The notes: generated from the sequence alone by a model not told the origin. Shown: positions 17,612 through 27,974, numbered from the stretch's first letter. The stretch is 64,000 nt of DNA from Acaryochloris sp. CCMEE 5410 (GCF_000238775.2 NZ_AFEJ02000001.1:3038001-3102000); one strand, 5' to 3'. Translations and numbers: made by a program.

Positions 17612-20600
17612 CTAGCGCCGAGTACAAGGATTTGTGGCATCAGGGTGTCGCTGTTGATAAGTCTGTAACCATCGACATCCTTGCTGCAAGAGTTGCGGGA
17701 GAGTGCCGGTTTGCCAGATCCGAATGGCATCGTCTTTACCCACTGTCATCAAAGACTGACCATCCGCTGCAAATTGCAGACTATACACTGCACCTTGATG
17801 TCCCATCAATTCTGCTAACTGTTGCCCTTTAGACGTCCAAATTTTAACAATCCCGTCTTGGCCAGATGTTGCCAGTCGTTGTCCATCCGCACTGAGCACC
17901 AGGCGTAGAATATCATTAGGATGACTCTGAAACTCTTGCTGCAACTGGCCCTTAGTCGACCAAAATTTAACAGAGCCATCTTTGCCCACCGTCACCATCT
18001 GCTGGCCATCCGGGGTAAAGCGGACATCACTAAGCCACCCTTGCTGAGCATCAAATTGCTGTAGTTTTTTACCAGAGGGTGTCCAGACTTTGATTTGTCC
18101 CTCTTTGCCCGCTGTCACAAGTTGCTTACCATCAGGGCTAAATCGGATTGCCCACAGGGGCTGGGTAGAGGCCTCAAATTGTTGATGATCTTTGGTCTTA
18201 AAATCCCATAGGTGGACGGTCCCATCATTGGCCGCCGCCGCTAACATCTCACCCTTGGGACCATAGCTCAGGGAATACACGCCTTCTTTATCAACGAGAT
18301 GGTCTTCTAGCTTACGGCCCTGTAAATTCCACATGCGGACATAGCCATCTTCACCCGCTGTCGCTAATTGCTTTTGATCGGGACTGAAGACGACATCGTT
18401 CCCTTTATTGTGGGCTTGTTGTTCCCACAGCAGGGTTCCATCTTTTTGCCATAGCCGCAACATGCCATCTTTCCCCGTTGTCGCCACGGTGTCTTCCTGG
18501 GGATGCAGAGCAATACTCCAAATACTTTTATGTTGGCCTGCCCATTGACGCTGACCCGCTAGGTTCCATAGGTGGAGACTGCCATCTCTACCTGTGGTCA
18601 ACAGACTTTGACCATCTGGACTAAAGCTAGCGCTACTCACCAAACCAGAATGTCCTTTCAGCTCCGCCAGTTTTCTGCCGGCAAAGTCCCAAATTCGAAT
18701 CGTGCTGTCTTCCCCCAGGGTCACTAATTTTTGGCCCGTGGGGCTGGCATCAATCAAATACAAAGACGTTTGACTGCCTCGCCATACATTTAAAGGCTGA
18801 GTACTCGATGCACTCCAAAGACGAATCAGGCCATCCGTACCCACCATGGCAAATCGTTGATTCTGCTGGCTTGAGGAAGAGGTCCTAGGGACTATATCCG
18901 GGAGAAAGCTCACACTATTGAGCTTGAGGTTAGGATTAATGCGGCTTTTCCATTCCCTCAGTTTTTGTCCCGATAGTTCCCAAACCTGCATCGTACCGTC
19001 TGTCCCGACGGTAATCACGGTCTGCCCATCGGGATTGAAACTCAAACTACTGACGGAGCCATTGTTGGCCGTGAACTGCGCCAGCAGCTGCCCCGTTTGA
19101 TTCCAAAGATACACCTGGCCATCAGTAGATGCCGTGGCAAATTGATCTTGATTCGGGCTAAACCGAATGCTTCTGAGTTTGCCAATCTTCTGTTGCGCCG
19201 TTGACTGGAGATCACCTTCAGTATTCCAGAACTGGAGTTGTCCCATCGGAGTGAGGGTCAAGACCTGACCATTTTGGAGGAACGCTGCAAACCGAATGCC
19301 TTCAGGATTGGCTTGAAACCCTTGCAGCTGTTCACCGGTTAGAGACCAGATTCGGACATAGCCATCTTTTCCGGCGGTGATTAACTGCTCACCCTCCGGG
19401 CTAAAGGATCCACTATAAATCCGTCCCTTATGCCCCTGCCAAGTATTGGTTTCATAAATATTGTCCAGAATGCTCTGTAGGACAAACAGGGGTTTGACGG
19501 TGGGATAGTCCTGCAACTGACGTTTGGCAGGCACCAAGTCTTGTAGTTTTTGGCCTAGCTCAATGGCAGATTGCAACGCTTGCAGCTGGTTAGTGGGAAA
19601 CTGGCGGAGGGTCAGCACCCCTTCCTGTTCTAAAGCAAGGCTCTGCTGGGATTCTTGTAGGTCTCGACCTGTGCGAATGCCGACTGCTATGGCTAGCACG
19701 GAAATTCCAGAGACTAAGGCTAAGGCTGCGATCGCAACTCGTACGATGCGACGGGCCTTACCATGGGCCTCCGTCAAAATATGGTTGGCTTCTTCAACTG
19801 CTTTTTTGGATTGACGCTCAGTGGCGAGGCTAACTTCAACCTCTTGCTTATCGGCATCCTGGCTCGCACTTAAAAATTGATAGTCCTGATCGCTCAGACT
19901 TTTCGCATTTGACCAAGCTAGTGCTTCCCTTAACGCTTGTCCCCGGAGCAACCGCGAGGTATCTTGTCCCCCTGTTTTCAACCAAGATTGCATGACATCG
20001 GCATAGGGTCGCAATTGCCCTAACTGCCGTTCAACCCAGGCCAAATCAAAAATTTTGGCATAAATGCGATTGTGAATATGGAGCTGTCCCTGTCGCTGAA
20101 TCACCAATCCTGACAACAGGAGTTCCATTTGTTCCGAACTGTTATCCGTAGGGATGCCTCCTTGCCAATCGGGTTGGTCGAGCAGCTTCTGATAGCTGCC
20201 GAGCAGTCGGCCTGCCCGCTTTTCGTTTTGCAGCAGGCGATTGCGGATCGTTCTCAGATGCTCTGGTTCATCTTGGGCTTCCCAACTGTGGAGAATTTTC
20301 GCTTGCACCAGCTCCGTAACCGTTTGCGCTTCTTCTCCAGGCAGGATGGTGGGTCCGGTGGCTAAGAACTTACATAGCTTCTGAGTCAAAAAAGGTTGAC
20401 CATTAGTCCACTCTAAAACCGCTTTCACCAGCCGTTCTGGGTATTCGGAGACTTCATTCAATCCCAAGGTAAGGGGGCGGATTTCTGAGGTTTGAAAGCC
20501 GCGTAGATGAATGGCTCGACCGATATTAAAGGGGGTGCGCTGTTGGTCTTGAATCAGTTGCGAAGGGGTGGCGACGCCGAATAAGGCAAAGGTGAGACGC

Positions 20601-21163
20601 TTAAAGTCATCCCGATCTACCCGGCTGTTGTAATGGGCCCGCAGCAGGGCAAAGAAATCATCGGCAGAAAAGCTAAGGCTGAGCAGACTATCGACTTCAT
20701 CAATAAAGATCACCATGTTCTGGGGGACATGGGCAAACAGCACCTGCTCGATAAAGTCTGTAAGACGTTGAGCGGGGGATAACAGGGTGCGATCGCGCCA
20801 CCAAGACCGCAACTGAAATTTGTCTCCCAGCTTAAATTCGCTGACCAAGGCCCCAATTAGACTGGCGTACCATTGCTCAGCAGTAATATTCTGGCTACCA
20901 ATTTTGGTGACATCAATGGATGCACAGGCAAACCCTTCTACGGTTAACCGCTTCATGGTGTGGACCCGCAAGCTGGACTTACCCATTTGGCGCGCCGTGA
21001 GCACATAGCAGAACTCACCCGCTTTTAGGGCTTGATACAAGTCGCGATCTGCTTGGCGAACCACATAGGTGCGAGCATCGACCGGTAAGCTACCCCCAAC
21101 CTGATAGGGATTAATGGGGGAAGTGTCTGGCGTCCAGCCTGTAACAGAGGTATCCATAGGCAA
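17612..21163 (-). CDS. AAA-like ATPase with C-terminal WD40 repeats
   Basis: An 1183-residue protein. Residues about 18-370 are a P-loop AAA-like domain of the cyanobacterial AAA_35 type: it begins [10 protein letters not shown], has Walker A RQMGKSS (about 58-64) and Walker [10 protein letters not shown] (152-160). A charged linker precedes one likely membrane helix near 470-495 ([21 protein letters not shown]). From about 575 to 1160 I count 14 WD40-type repeats ending in xIWxxxG or similar, enough for two seven-blade propellers. This is the NTPase-plus-repeat layout of STAND signalling proteins: sensing by the repeats, switching by the NTPase. It lies 53 bp downstream of the kinase-TIR-AAA gene on the same strand and carries a related P-loop domain, so the two probably form one system. 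Confidence 0.85.
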   Translation of the reverse strand: MPMDTSVTGWTPDTSPINPYQVGGSLPVDARTYVVRQADRDLYQALKAGEFCYVLTARQMGKSSLRVHTMKRLTVEGFACASIDVTKIGSQNITAEQWYASLIGALVSEFKLGDKFQLRSWWRDRTLLSPAQRLTDFIEQVLFAHVPQNMVIFIDEVDSLLSLSFSADDFFALLRAHYNSRVDRDDFKRLTFALFGVATPSQLIQDQQRTPFNIGRAIHLRGFQTSEIRPLTLGLNEVSEYPERLVKAVLEWTNGQPFLTQKLCKFLATGPTILPGEEAQTVTELVQAKILHSWEAQDEPEHLRTIRNRLLQNEKRAGRLLGSYQKLLDQPDWQGGIPTDNSSEQMELLLSGLVIQRQGQLHIHNRIYAKIFDLAWVERQLGQLRPYADVMQSWLKTGGQDTSRLLRGQALREALAWSNAKSLSDQDYQFLSASQDADKQEVEVSLATERQSKKAVEEANHILTEAHGKARRIVRVAIAALALVSGISVLAIAVGIRTGRDLQESQQSLALEQEGVLTLRQFPTNQLQALQSAIELGQKLQDLVPAKRQLQDYPTVKPLFVLQSILDNIYETNTWQGHKGRIYSGSFSPEGEQLITAGKDGYVRIWSLTGEQLQGFQANPEGIRFAAFLQNGQVLTLTPMGQLQFWNTEGDLQSTAQQKIGKLRSIRFSPNQDQFATASTDGQVYLWNQTGQLLAQFTANNGSVSSLSFNPDGQTVITVGTDGTMQVWELSGQKLREWKSRINPNLKLNSVSFLPDIVPRTSSSSQQNQRFAMVGTDGLIRLWSASSTQPLNVWRGSQTSLYLIDASPTGQKLVTLGEDSTIRIWDFAGRKLAELKGHSGLVSSASFSPDGQSLLTTGRDGSLHLWNLAGQRQWAGQHKSIWSIALHPQEDTVATTGKDGMLRLWQKDGTLLWEQQAHNKGNDVVFSPDQKQLATAGEDGYVRMWNLQGRKLEDHLVDKEGVYSLSYGPKGEMLAAAANDGTVHLWDFKTKDHQQFEASTQPLWAIRFSPDGKQLVTAGKEGQIKVWTPSGKKLQQFDAQQGWLSDVRFTPDGQQMVTVGKDGSVKFWSTKGQLQQEFQSHPNDILRLVLSADGQRLATSGQDGIVKIWTSKGQQLAELMGHQGAVYSLQFAADGQSLMTVGKDDAIRIWQTGTLPQLLQQGCRWLQTYQQRHPDATNPCTRR

Positions 21164-21216
21164 ACCATAACCAGCAATGGGCCGTCCCTAGAAGACAAGC
21201 CAATAGTCCCAAAATA

Positions 21217-23811
21217 TCACCCTGATTTGCTGGCCCCTTTGTCAGCGGCCACCGTTGCAAAATATTGACGATACAGATCGCAGCGGGGTTGCGCCCCATT
21301 ACCGACCAACCGAATCAGTCCTAAGCTATGTAGCTTAAACAGCATAGACGGTTCTAGGGAAATCGCTTGTTCAGACGTGACGACAGAGATAAAGGCTTCA
21401 GCCAATTGAGCATGTTGTTGTAAATTCCACCAATGGCCGCGTAAGTGATCGCGGAATAGTCCTGCTTCAGTCGGTGCCTTTTCGAGCAGTTGTTCTACAC
21501 TCATATCCCCCTTGGCCACGTGATACAAAGCCAGCCGAATCAGATAGGGATGACCACCGATCAGGGTTTGAAGCTGGGAAATTTGGGCTTCATCCCAATC
21601 GAGGTTGTGCAGTTCCGCCAGTTGGCTAATCTGGGCCAAAGAAAATTCGGGTAAGTCAATGGGCAAGCCGACATTAAAGGGGGACTGATTGGTATTGAGG
21701 GGGATATAGACCTCCGTAGCATGGACCACAATCAACCGTAGCCTTTGCCAGATCTCTTGGTTTTTGGCTTCTTCATGCCAGGCTCGCAACAGGCCAAAGA
21801 AGTCGCTAGCAATTTCAGGATATTCAAAGACTCGATCAACTTCATCTAGGGCTAGCGTCAGTGGACCATCTAACTCCGGCAGAATATATTCTTCAAAATA
21901 AGCGGTGCAATTATATTTACTGCCAAAAATATCGTCCCAGGTCTCAGAAATCCGATTGGGTAAGCGCAATCGGCGGCTGACGCTCGCACAGAGCCACTGC
22001 AACAGCTTATCTAGATCCGTAAACACCTTGCCATCTGCTAATTGCAGGTTCAACGACACCGTGTTCAACCCTTGGCTAGAGGCCTCATGCAGAATGCGGG
22101 CCATCAGCGAGGTTTTGCCCATTTGCCGAGGCGCTTTGATCCGAATTAGGGAACCCGGTTGCACCACCGTTTCCGCACAGCGCAGTTCTATCGGTGGCCG
22201 CTCAATATAAAATGCGGACGCTATATTAACCTGCCCTTCCGGTAATTCTGGCTCCGCAACGGGCAAAGGCGGTGCATCCGATCCCTGTTTAGGTGGCGGT
22301 ACGGTCGGGAACGATCCAGAACTGCCTTGATCCGCCGTTTTGGTTAAAGAGTCACTGGCATCTAAGGCGGATAAAATATCTTGGACGAGGTTCGGGGTAT
22401 CACTGGCAGACCGCCAAATGCGCTGCTGCAAGCGATGGAGATAACCTCGGAGTTCATAATTCAAGGAGCCATCCATGGGCAAATCCACCCGAATGGGCAC
22501 AATTTGCGGTCGCTGCTCTGCTCGACTCTGATGGAGTGCTTTGACGGCTCGCACTTCCTGCAGCATCAGCTCGCTATGGGCTGAGGCCCGCGACAACAGC
22601 AAGATATAAAAGTCACAGGCTTTGAGAGCATGGTCAATATGTTGCGCCCAATTCTCCTTCAGTTCCAAGCTTTGGGTGGACATAAAGGGCTGATAGCCCG
22701 CTTCTTTAATCGCTTCAAATAGGTCCTTGGCCACCTGCAACTCTGGTTCCCGGTTCAATGCACTGATAAAGACCTGGCTGGTCACCTTTGCCAACGGCTG
22801 GGTTGCACTCTCAGGATCAGCAGGGGGAGCACCCGACCCCAAGGAGTTCCTGGAAAAATCAGCCGGACGAGCCACTTGAGGGGTGGTTTGGTAGCTGCGT
22901 TTTGGGGTGGGATCCGGTTCATCGGCCCACAGGTTTTGCACGGGCGATCGCAACATCCTACCGACTTTTTTAAACCATCCTGACGAGGGTTGCCCTTGCA
23001 GCTCCTTGAGCACGTCTTCTGCCGATTGATACCGATATTGGAAGTGGTAGCGGACCATTTGTTGCAGCACATCCCCTAATGCTGGGCTGACAGGCACATC
23101 TTCCTGCCAGTCAATTTCGCCCTGGGCCGTTTGGGTAAATTGGGTTGGGTTTTTGCCAATAAAAGCCTCGATGCCAATCATCCCTAATGCATAGAGATCG
23201 CTATTGGCTCGGGGGCGACCTTGGGCCTGTTCAGGAGCCATATAGCCTGGGGTGCCAATGGCAATCGTTCCTCCCACGGGTAAGGGCTGATGGGGATCGC
23301 TGCTTAGTTCTTTGCGCAGCTGCTTGACGGCCCCAAAGTCGATGAGGACGAGCCGACCATCTTGCTGCCGACGAATAATATTTTCGGGTTTGATATCCCG
23401 GTGAATGACGTTGAACTGGTTAATAAAGGCCAGGATGGACAAGATGTCCTGCAACAGTTGGGTGACCTGTTCTTCTGACCATCGACAGCCCTGGGGTAAT
23501 TCTTTACGCAGGAGGTCACCAGGGATATACTCCTGAACCAGATAAAACTCTTGCTTCTCTTCGAAGTAGGCTAATAAACGCGGAATCTGATCGTGACTTC
23601 CCAGTTTCTCTAGCATGACGGCTTCCCGCTCAAACAGAGACCGGGCTTTTGGCAGAAAATCAGGATCCCGTTTTGCGGGCTTCAGATGTTTGACCACACA
23701 CTGAGGACGCTCAGGTCGGTGAACATCCACGGCCAAATAAGTCTGACCAAAACTACCACCACCAAGGGTTTCCTGAACTTGATATCGTCCACCGAGGGTT
23801 CGACCGAGCAT
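21217..23811 (-). CDS. Ser/Thr protein kinase - TIR - AAA-like P-loop fusion
   Basis: An 864-residue three-domain protein. Residues 1-270 form an intact Hanks-type kinase: glycine loop GGGSFG (17-22), Lys41, HRDIKPEN with Asp139, DFG at 158-160, and GTPGYMAPEQ. After a proline-rich linker, residues about 344-482 form a TIR-like domain: SQVFISALN at the start, then ILLLSRASAHSELMLQEV, where Glu419 sits at the place of the catalytic glutamate of TIR NADases. Residues 528-850 form a second AAA_35-type P-loop domain with Walker A RQMGKTSL (562-569) and Walker B LALDEVDRVF. The order sensor/kinase, TIR effector, NTPase is unusual. The AAA-WD40 gene follows after 53 bp. Whether the TIR domain cuts NAD or only binds partners is unknown. 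Confidence 0.87.
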   Translation of the reverse strand: MLGRTLGGRYQVQETLGGGSFGQTYLAVDVHRPERPQCVVKHLKPAKRDPDFLPKARSLFEREAVMLEKLGSHDQIPRLLAYFEEKQEFYLVQEYIPGDLLRKELPQGCRWSEEQVTQLLQDILSILAFINQFNVIHRDIKPENIIRRQQDGRLVLIDFGAVKQLRKELSSDPHQPLPVGGTIAIGTPGYMAPEQAQGRPRANSDLYALGMIGIEAFIGKNPTQFTQTAQGEIDWQEDVPVSPALGDVLQQMVRYHFQYRYQSAEDVLKELQGQPSSGWFKKVGRMLRSPVQNLWADEPDPTPKRSYQTTPQVARPADFSRNSLGSGAPPADPESATQPLAKVTSQVFISALNREPELQVAKDLFEAIKEAGYQPFMSTQSLELKENWAQHIDHALKACDFYILLLSRASAHSELMLQEVRAVKALHQSRAEQRPQIVPIRVDLPMDGSLNYELRGYLHRLQQRIWRSASDTPNLVQDILSALDASDSLTKTADQGSSGSFPTVPPPKQGSDAPPLPVAEPELPEGQVNIASAFYIERPPIELRCAETVVQPGSLIRIKAPRQMGKTSLMARILHEASSQGLNTVSLNLQLADGKVFTDLDKLLQWLCASVSRRLRLPNRISETWDDIFGSKYNCTAYFEEYILPELDGPLTLALDEVDRVFEYPEIASDFFGLLRAWHEEAKNQEIWQRLRLIVVHATEVYIPLNTNQSPFNVGLPIDLPEFSLAQISQLAELHNLDWDEAQISQLQTLIGGHPYLIRLALYHVAKGDMSVEQLLEKAPTEAGLFRDHLRGHWWNLQQHAQLAEAFISVVTSEQAISLEPSMLFKLHSLGLIRLVGNGAQPRCDLYRQYFATVAADKGASKSG

Positions 23812-23930
23812 AATCTCTAATGCTTGTGTGAGGAGTTGACTGTCTCTACGCAGCGACTAACGCGATTAGACCTATTGTCTCGCGTTGGGTGGGCAAAGAG
23901 GAGGTGGGATGGTTGGCAAATACCAAAACC

Positions 23931-23963
23931 CAACCGTATCCTAACTGCTTGTGGATACGGTTG
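23931..23963 (-). terminator. Hairpin after the acidic/basic exported protein gene
   Basis: CAACCGTATCC pairs perfectly with GGATACGGTTG across 11 bases. On the minus strand it is followed by GGGTTTT. It lies about 70 bp past the stop of the gene at 24033-24938. Confidence 0.55.
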
Positions 23964-24032
23964 TAGTGATTTTGATGTTGTTACTGTTTGATAAAACTCA
24001 TAGGGGTGCGCAGGCACCCTCTGGCCAAGGCT

Positions 24033-24938
24033 TTACTGACGTCTCAATAGGGGTCGCACGGTTTTGATGCGACGCAAGGGTCGCTTTCTAGCCGGGGAAC
24101 GTCGGAGGTTGAGACGGAGGCGCTTAGACTTGATCCGCCGCTGATTCTTGCGCAAGCGCTTTCCTAGGGACTTGATTTGGCGACGATTCGATTTGATTTG
24201 TTTACGCAGCAGCTTGCGGCGAGCTCTGGGCTTGACTCGCTTCACCCGTCGAGAACCCGACTTCAGCCGAACCCGCTTCTTTTGGGAAGCCTTACTTTTC
24301 TGGAGTCTCGTTCTACGAATCAAGCCTTTGGGGGCCTTGGAAGGGGGCTTAACAGCTGGAGTCGGCCCTAAGGCCTTGGGGCCTGGTGTTTTTTCGGGAA
24401 TGACGGGTAATCCTTTCTCTACGGGTTCGTCTAGATCAGGGTCCGGGACTGCGTCAAAATCATTCTCTGGGGGAAAGCCTCCCTCATTGCTGGAGGCCCC
24501 AATCCCGATCAAGGGGCCTTCAGAGCCAATATTGATATTGATATTAATGGCGGGACCACTAGAGCCTTGCGTCTCTTCTTCAGCCAGCGCTGTGTCAGCA
24601 TCATCTGCATCAGCAAATTCATCCTCTGCAAGGGCTTCAGCGGTGGCGCAGGGGGCAGTCACTTCTCCCCCTTCCTCTACTTGAGCCGCTTCACTCGTAG
24701 GTTCAACTTCAGGCTGCTCACTTTCGCTAGCCGTTGGCAGACAATCCTCCGTCAGGGATGTTTCGGTTAACTCAGTGGGTTCTGTCTCTAGGGAAATGGC
24801 AGCGTCTTCGGTTGGATTGGGATTGATCTCTGAGGCGAGACTAGCGAGAGGCGTGATCCCGACCACCAAGCACGCCAAGAGAAAGACCTGCAGTTTTTGA
24901 GGGGCACGGTGGATTGCAGCAGTTTGTTTCAGCATCAT
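24033..24938 (-). CDS. Exported protein with acidic N-terminal and very basic C-terminal half
   Basis: A 301-residue protein, family not recognised. It starts with a signal peptide (basic start, hydrophobic LQVFLLACLVVGITPLASLASE, likely cut after ASLAS or ASA-like site). Residues about 40-125 are Glu/Asp/Thr-rich, residues 130-200 hold a short hydrophobic part (NININIG) and a Pro-rich linker, and the last 100 residues are almost a third Arg/Lys, with repeated RRIK, RRQIKS and RLR blocks. The tail resembles histone-like or nucleic-acid/polyanion-binding segments, odd for an exported protein. The two halves could pair electrostatically or bind envelope polysaccharide. It is divergent from the sigma factor gene at 25039 and upstream of the kinase-TIR-AAA gene. 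Confidence 0.75.
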   Translation of the reverse strand: MMLKQTAAIHRAPQKLQVFLLACLVVGITPLASLASEINPNPTEDAAISLETEPTELTETSLTEDCLPTASESEQPEVEPTSEAAQVEEGGEVTAPCATAEALAEDEFADADDADTALAEEETQGSSGPAINININIGSEGPLIGIGASSNEGGFPPENDFDAVPDPDLDEPVEKGLPVIPEKTPGPKALGPTPAVKPPSKAPKGLIRRTRLQKSKASQKKRVRLKSGSRRVKRVKPRARRKLLRKQIKSNRRQIKSLGKRLRKNQRRIKSKRLRLNLRRSPARKRPLRRIKTVRPLLRRQ

Positions 24939-25038
24939 TAAAGTTCCTTGTATTCGTCAGCGTTGGGAAGAATTAGCTTGTACTGTTCTCTTAGGGCCAA
25001 CCTGGTTGGTTTATGCACGCTGCTGAATATTGAGATCC

Positions 25039-26256
25039 ATGCAACCTCGAACTGCACTGCTGGCAATCTTTTCCACTTTTCTGCAATTTGAGACGGATCA
25101 TGTCCACACCTGGGCCAGTGATCCAAAGCTGCGGCGCAGTATGCAGATCCACCTCGAGCAATCCCAGCAGGCGAATCTATCGGCAAAGTTTTGGTCCCTG
25201 CACTGGCATAAGCGATGGCGTGCAGACGCTGACCTGCAGAAGGTTGCGGCAGGCCACTTATCGGCTTATTTACAGGAAGCCTGTTATTGGACAGCCCAGA
25301 AAACATCGACGCGATTTAGCAACAGCCGCTATGGGGTAAGCGACTATTTTCAAATTGCGATGGCGCAGGTGGAGAAGATCCTCAAAGGATTCAACTCCGA
25401 TCAGGGCTTTAATCTGCAAAATTATGCCAGCGCCACCTTTGCCAGCCTGATGCGGGAGACCCTACGGCAACGCCGCGAAATTGATATTTGCAGTGATTGG
25501 GCATTGCTGCGGAAGCTGAGCCAGAAGCGACTGGTCGAAGCCTTGAAAAATAATGGTCTACCGCAAGAAAACATTGATCGTTACGTTTTAGCCTGGACGA
25601 GCTTTAAGGCGATTTATGTGCCGCAACAGGCAACGGGGACGCAGAAACTGGAGAAACCCGCAGATGAGGTTTGGAGTGCGATCGCAACCCAATACAACCA
25701 GGAACGCACCACTCAACTACCCCCCAACACGGCTGCCATCACCGCTGAAGAACTGGAAACGATTCTGATGACCTGTGCTAAAGCCGCCAGAGCCTACCTT
25801 TATCCTGCTCAAATTTCCATCAATACGCCTAGGCCAGGACAAGATGCGGGGGAATTCCTTGATCAGTTACCCAATACCGAGCAAGCGTCTTTACTAGAGG
25901 AAATGATTGCCACAGAAGACGTGCAAGCCCGGCAAGCTCAGCATCAACAAATCGGTGAAGTCTTAGCCGCCGCCATTCAGGCTCTGGATCCACCTTCTCA
26001 ATCCCTCTTGCAGCTCTATTACTCCCAAGCCTATACCCAACAGCAAATTGCCGAGAAATTAGAGATGAAGCAGTACACCATCTCGCGACGATTAACCAAA
26101 CTCCGCAAAACGCTGTTGACGGCTTTAGCCACCTGGAGCCAAGCAACCCTGCATATTTCACCCGACTCGGACGTACTCAAAGCCATGAGTTCTTCCCTGG
26201 AAGAATGGCTGACGGGACACTACGGTGAGCCCCCCACTGCCCCTGCACTAGAGTGA
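25039..26256 (+). CDS. Sigma-70 family RNA polymerase sigma factor (cyanobacterial type paired with DUF1822)
   Basis: A protein of about 405 residues. The C-terminal part has a sigma region 4 helix-turn-helix: ALDPPSQSLLQLYYSQAYTQ then IAEKLEMKQYTISRRLTKLRKTLL. The middle (GFNLQNYASATFASLMRETLRQRREID) matches the region-2-like part of this cyanobacterial group. It should direct RNA polymerase to a small special regulon. ATG 25039 is preferred over TTG 25030. The next gene, a DUF1822 protein, overlaps its stop, and the pairing of such sigma factors with DUF1822 proteins is common in cyanobacteria; the partner may control the sigma factor, but that is unproven. Confidence 0.82.
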   Translation: MQPRTALLAIFSTFLQFETDHVHTWASDPKLRRSMQIHLEQSQQANLSAKFWSLHWHKRWRADADLQKVAAGHLSAYLQEACYWTAQKTSTRFSNSRYGVSDYFQIAMAQVEKILKGFNSDQGFNLQNYASATFASLMRETLRQRREIDICSDWALLRKLSQKRLVEALKNNGLPQENIDRYVLAWTSFKAIYVPQQATGTQKLEKPADEVWSAIATQYNQERTTQLPPNTAAITAEELETILMTCAKAARAYLYPAQISINTPRPGQDAGEFLDQLPNTEQASLLEEMIATEDVQARQAQHQQIGEVLAAAIQALDPPSQSLLQLYYSQAYTQQQIAEKLEMKQYTISRRLTKLRKTLLTALATWSQATLHISPDSDVLKAMSSSLEEWLTGHYGEPPTAPALE

Positions 26257-27404
26257 TGATCATGACGTCTGATTTAGCCTTATTTGATGCCACCTATTTA
26301 GAAATTGATCCGAACCTTCAGGCTCAGGCTTGGCAACAAAACGACGGCCCTAGTCGCTGGCAAGCCTATTTGAATCAGCTCTGTTTGGACACGGTGATTC
26401 CCTGGCTACGGGAAGATCATGATCTGCAAGCGATACCTGCGCTGAAACCTCCCTCATTGCAAAGTATTTGGGCCGTGGTGACGGGGACACCGATTCAGGT
26501 AGGGGCACAAAAGATAGTCCTGATTCCCACGGAAACGATTGATTTAGATGAACTGCGGGTTCCCCAAGAATGGGTCGATATTCCCAACTGGATTGCCGAT
26601 TATTATGTGGTGGCTCAGGTGAATCCTGATGAAGGCTGGGTAAGGATCGGTGGGTTTACCAAACACTCACAGCTGAAGGAACAGGGGGCGTATGATTGGT
26701 GCGATCGCACCTACACTCTCAACGATACGGATCTCACGTCGGACCTGAATGTGCTCTGGCTCACCCAGCAATTCAATCCCCAAGAGACGACCCAAGCAGT
26801 GGTCAATCCCTTACTGACACTCTCCAAAGCCCAAGCCGATCAACTGATTCAACGACTCGGCAATGCAGACCTCGTTACCCCTCGCTTGGCTATTCCTTTT
26901 GAACAATGGGGCAGCTTAATAGCCCACGGTGGTTGGCGACAGCGGTTAGCGGCACAACGACGCGGTATCACTGCCCAGCCTTCAGTCGGGCAATGGTTGC
27001 AAACGGGGATAACCAATCTGGCCCAACAGATGGACTGGCAATCGATTACATTACAACCCCAACTCTCTACTGCCCGAGGTGATCAATCCTCAACACCAAT
27101 TGCAGCGATTTCACGACAGTTACAGATTGATGGTCAGCCCTATGAGTTGAATATCTATGCAGTGGAAACTGAGTCAACGTGGCGGTTTGAACTGCGACCG
27201 GTGACTCCTGGTGCCATGATTCCAGCAGGGTTTGTACTGCGATTGCTAACGGAAGACCTTGACTCTTTTGAGGGGAATGAGGATCAAGCCTCTGAGCCTG
27301 TGGATCTGCTCTATATTGATGTCGCTCTGGAGTCTGGGGAAGGTATAGTCTGGACAATTGAACCGCAGCCAGACCAATACGATCAAGAAATTCTACGTTT
27401 TTAG
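26256..27404 (+). CDS. DUF1822 family protein
   Basis: A protein of about 382 residues of the cyanobacterial DUF1822 family. Typical features: a WQAYLNQLCLDTVIPWL segment near residues 30-45, an ETIDLDELRVPQEWVDIPNWIADYYVVAQVN strand-rich segment, a WVRIGGFTKH part, and a C-terminal region that reads like a beta-sandwich (FVLRLLTEDLDSFEGNED, ESGEGIVWTIEP). Its function is unknown. Its ATG at 26256 shares bases with the stop of the sigma factor gene (TGATG), so the two are translationally coupled and likely work together, perhaps as sigma factor and regulator. Confidence 0.8.
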   Translation: MIMTSDLALFDATYLEIDPNLQAQAWQQNDGPSRWQAYLNQLCLDTVIPWLREDHDLQAIPALKPPSLQSIWAVVTGTPIQVGAQKIVLIPTETIDLDELRVPQEWVDIPNWIADYYVVAQVNPDEGWVRIGGFTKHSQLKEQGAYDWCDRTYTLNDTDLTSDLNVLWLTQQFNPQETTQAVVNPLLTLSKAQADQLIQRLGNADLVTPRLAIPFEQWGSLIAHGGWRQRLAAQRRGITAQPSVGQWLQTGITNLAQQMDWQSITLQPQLSTARGDQSSTPIAAISRQLQIDGQPYELNIYAVETESTWRFELRPVTPGAMIPAGFVLRLLTEDLDSFEGNEDQASEPVDLLYIDVALESGEGIVWTIEPQPDQYDQEILRF

Positions 27405-27475
27405 GCTACTGAGTTTGCGCCTTCCACTTTAGCGCTTGCATATACTGGCGAAGATCTTGCTACTGGAAGTTTTGT

Positions 27476-27877
27476 ATGGCACTGAATGTTATCGAGACGC
27501 TCCATCAACTTATTAGACGCCAGAAAACTGAAAGAGATATTGGCGAATTCGATGTTGAACTTGTCTCACTTGGTCCTTGGGCAAGCGAGATAGACTATGT
27601 CACCAATGAGCAAGAGCTACATCTGATCTTTGAATCACTTCAAGCAGAGCTATGTTCGGTACTGGGTCAGCCTATTTATAGTGGTTTAAGGTCTGCACAA
27701 GAGACAGATCTTAGCCCTCAAAAATACTTTTTTGAATACCAGAGCGCGCTGCGCTTTGTGTGGTGGGAACATGGCAATCTGGAAGTCTTGCTGATGATCA
27801 CTGGACATGATGCAGATACCTTACAACTGCTGCGCATCGCTATATCCAGCATTTCTTTATCTAAGTCTCTTGATTGA
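27476..27877 (+). CDS. Hypothetical protein, 133 residues
   Basis: Not recognised. It starts at ATG 27476, 71 bp after the DUF1822 gene. The protein is acidic, mixed helix and strand, with KYFFEYQSALRFVWWEHGNLEVLLMITGHD in the middle, in the style of small intracellular immunity or chaperone-like proteins. It lies between the sigma/DUF1822 pair and a toxin-antitoxin pair. Nothing else shows its role. Confidence 0.6.
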   Translation: MALNVIETLHQLIRRQKTERDIGEFDVELVSLGPWASEIDYVTNEQELHLIFESLQAELCSVLGQPIYSGLRSAQETDLSPQKYFFEYQSALRFVWWEHGNLEVLLMITGHDADTLQLLRIAISSISLSKSLD

Positions 27878-27951
27878 GAAATTTGCGTTATTAGTCCAGT
27901 CTAAGGCCAAATATTACGTTGAGGTTTTGAATTTAAAATATAAGATAATAT

Positions 27952-27973
27952 TGTCATATATTTAGGTATGACA
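27952..27973 (+). promoter_or_regulatory. Inverted-repeat operator directly upstream of the antitoxin gene
   Basis: TGTCATA and TATGACA form a perfect seven-base inverted repeat with an eight-base spacer, ending one base before the antitoxin ATG. The position and symmetry suit autorepression by a ribbon-helix-helix antitoxin dimer. AT-rich -10-like sequence lies just upstream. Confidence 0.55.
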
Positions 27974-27974
27974 G

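Noticed and set aside
24148-24684. Plus-strand 178-codon frame rich in Ser, Ala and Gly
   Set aside because: It mirrors the Arg/Lys- and Glu-rich repeats of the exported protein on the minus strand, a typical shadow.
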